A stretch of DNA of 6,340 nucleotides from Roseobacter sp. GTDB lineage: Bacteria > Pseudomonadota > Alphaproteobacteria > Rhodobacterales > Rhodobacteraceae. Position numbers and translations under genes: made by a program. The DNA is taken from the NCBI GenBank assembly GCA_024636425.1, contig JAGXHB010000067.1:1-6340 (forward strand), written 5' to 3'. Shown piece after piece: positions 5,226 through 6,340 of the stretch. Within the stretch, counting starts at the first letter, position 1. The number at the start of each line of letters is the position of its first letter. The notes under the pieces were generated by a model, which worked only from the letters and a program-made list of their open reading frames with translations, was not told where the DNA came from and searched no databases.

Positions 5226-6340
5226 ATGGGATGGATGTCGAACGAAGAGGGGCTGGACAAGTGCCGGGCCAACTATGTGCCGCTCAGCCCGCTATCGCAT
5301 CTTCAGCGCGCGGCGCATGTCTTCCCCGATGTGCTGGCGGTGTCCTATGGTGCGCACCGTGTCACCTATGCGCAGTATCACGCGCGGTGCAGCAGGCTGG
5401 CGTCGGCGCTGGCCGGGCTTGGCGTCAATCCCGGTGACGTTGTGGCGACGATGCTGCCGAATGTACCCGCGCAAGCCGAAGCGCATTTCGGCGTTCCGGC
5501 CTGCGGGGCCGTGCTGAACACGATCAACACGCGGCTTGATGTGGACACGGTTGCCTATATCCTCGGCCATGGCGAGGCAAAGGTTGCCTTGGTCGACAGC
5601 CAGTTCATCGCCTTGGCCGAATCCGCCTGCGCCACGCTTGCCACCCCGCCCCGGCTGATCGAAGTCGCGGATGTGAACGCCGGGTTCCCCGCATCTGGCA
5701 GGCATCAGACCTATGACGACCTGCTGACCAGCGGCGATCCGGACTTTACGTGGATCCTGCTTCAGGACGAATGGGAAAGCCTTGCGCTCAACTATACTTC
5801 GGGCACCACCGGGCGTCCCAAGGGCGTGGTGTACCATCATCGCGGGGCCTATCTGATGACGATGGGCACGGTCGTCAGCTGGCGCATGGTGATGAAACCG
5901 GTGTTCATGCAGATCGTACCCTTGTTTCATTGCAACGGCTGGAACCACACCTGGATGATGCCCCTTCTGGGGGGCACGCTGGTGTGCTGCCGCGACATTA
6001 CGGCGGTGGCGATCTATGACGCCATCGCGGACGAGGGTGTGACCCATTTCGGCGGTGCGCCGATTGTGCTGAACATGATCGTGAACGCCCCCGAATGGGA
6101 GCGCCGCAGTTTTCAGCATCTGGTCGAGGTCTTTACCGCCGGCGCGCCCCCCGCCCCCGCGACCCTGTCCAAGATCGAAGCGTTGGGTTTCAACGTCACG
6201 CAGGTCTATGGGCTGACCGAAACCTATGGCCATGTGACCGAATGCTTATGGAGCGCGGAATGGGACAGCCTGCAAGGGCCCGACCGCGCTGCGATGAAAG
6301 CCCGCCAAGGCGTTGCCATGCCGATGATGGAAGATATCAC
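5226..6340 (+). CDS. AMP-forming acyl-CoA synthetase (fatty acid--CoA ligase), N-terminal 371 residues
   Basis: The frame is open from the ATG at 5226 to the window edge, giving 371 residues of a family usually about 540 long; the C-terminal subdomain is missing because of the edge, not a mutation. The enzyme activates a carboxylic acid with ATP to an acyl-adenylate and then an acyl-CoA. The ATP-binding loop YTSGTTGRPKG is at 190-200, PLFHCNGW at 232-239, GGAPIVLN at 276-283, GAPPAP at 306-311, and the adenine/acyl-adenylate motif QVYGLTETYG at 326-335. The opening NYVPLSPLSHLQRAAHVFPD (16-35) and the HFGVPACGAVLNTINTRL segment (87-104) resemble the AAE-like medium/long-chain group (cd12118). 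The substrate is not readable. A fatty acid is most likely given the nearby beta-oxidation genes; methylmercaptopropionate (DmdB-like) is possible in roseobacters but less supported. Confidence 0.93.
   Translation, partial: MGWMSNEEGLDKCRANYVPLSPLSHLQRAAHVFPDVLAVSYGAHRVTYAQYHARCSRLASALAGLGVNPGDVVATMLPNVPAQAEAHFGVPACGAVLNTINTRLDVDTVAYILGHGEAKVALVDSQFIALAESACATLATPPRLIEVADVNAGFPASGRHQTYDDLLTSGDPDFTWILLQDEWESLALNYTSGTTGRPKGVVYHHRGAYLMTMGTVVSWRMVMKPVFMQIVPLFHCNGWNHTWMMPLLGGTLVCCRDITAVAIYDAIADEGVTHFGGAPIVLNMIVNAPEWERRSFQHLVEVFTAGAPPAPATLSKIEALGFNVTQVYGLTETYGHVTECLWSAEWDSLQGPDRAAMKARQGVAMPMMEDI

Noticed and set aside
5292..6233. Minus-strand open frame (313 codons) opposite the acyl-CoA ligase
   Set aside because: The plus strand encodes all the AMP-binding motifs in one frame; the antisense product is His/Arg/Gly-rich without domains.

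Overview
The window looks like chromosomal DNA from a Roseobacter-group alphaproteobacterium (Rhodobacterales). The evidence is a GC-rich sequence with short intergenic gaps, a thiolase / small protein / 733-residue FadB-type beta-oxidation cluster, a Hint-domain protein of a type I associate with Rhodobacteraceae, and a cd12118-type acyl-CoA ligase. The genus cannot be fixed from the sequence alone.

Layout. (A) 1-2578, plus strand: the 3' end of a fatty-acid oxidation operon. It holds the last 17 residues of a thiolase, a 99-residue protein of unknown function joined to it by a TGATG stop/start overlap, and, after 23 bases, a complete bifunctional enoyl-CoA hydratase/3-hydroxyacyl-CoA dehydrogenase with its catalytic residues intact. 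(B) 2607-2635: a strong intrinsic terminator between two converging genes, with an A-run before and a T-run after the stem, so it can stop transcription from both sides. (C) 2670-3335 (possible 5' extension to 3446), minus strand: a secreted-type Hint (Hedgehog/intein) domain protein whose expected nucleophile and histidines appear to be missing. (D) 3336-3540: a mostly non-coding stretch with an imperfect 43-base hairpin at 3475-3517. (E) 3541-5126, minus strand: a two-gene operon. A GTG-started EamA/DMT transporter is followed, through a 4-base ATGA overlap, by a PAPS-type sulfotransferase. (F) 5127-5225: the divergent intergenic region. (G) 5226 to the window end, plus strand: the first 371 residues of an AMP-forming acyl-CoA ligase, cut by the window edge.

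How the genes fit together: the ligase would activate a carboxylic acid to its acyl-CoA. The hydratase/dehydrogenase and the thiolase would then oxidise and cleave it, so both ends of the window concern acyl-CoA catabolism. The transporter/sulfotransferase pair and the Hint protein between them are a separate unit, probably concerned with a modified metabolite or surface component; that role is inferred. I found no tRNA, rRNA, CRISPR array, insertion sequence or phage gene. Most of the window is ordinary. The points most worth a second look are the degenerate Hint protein, the small protein inside the beta-oxidation operon, and the coupled transporter/sulfotransferase pair.
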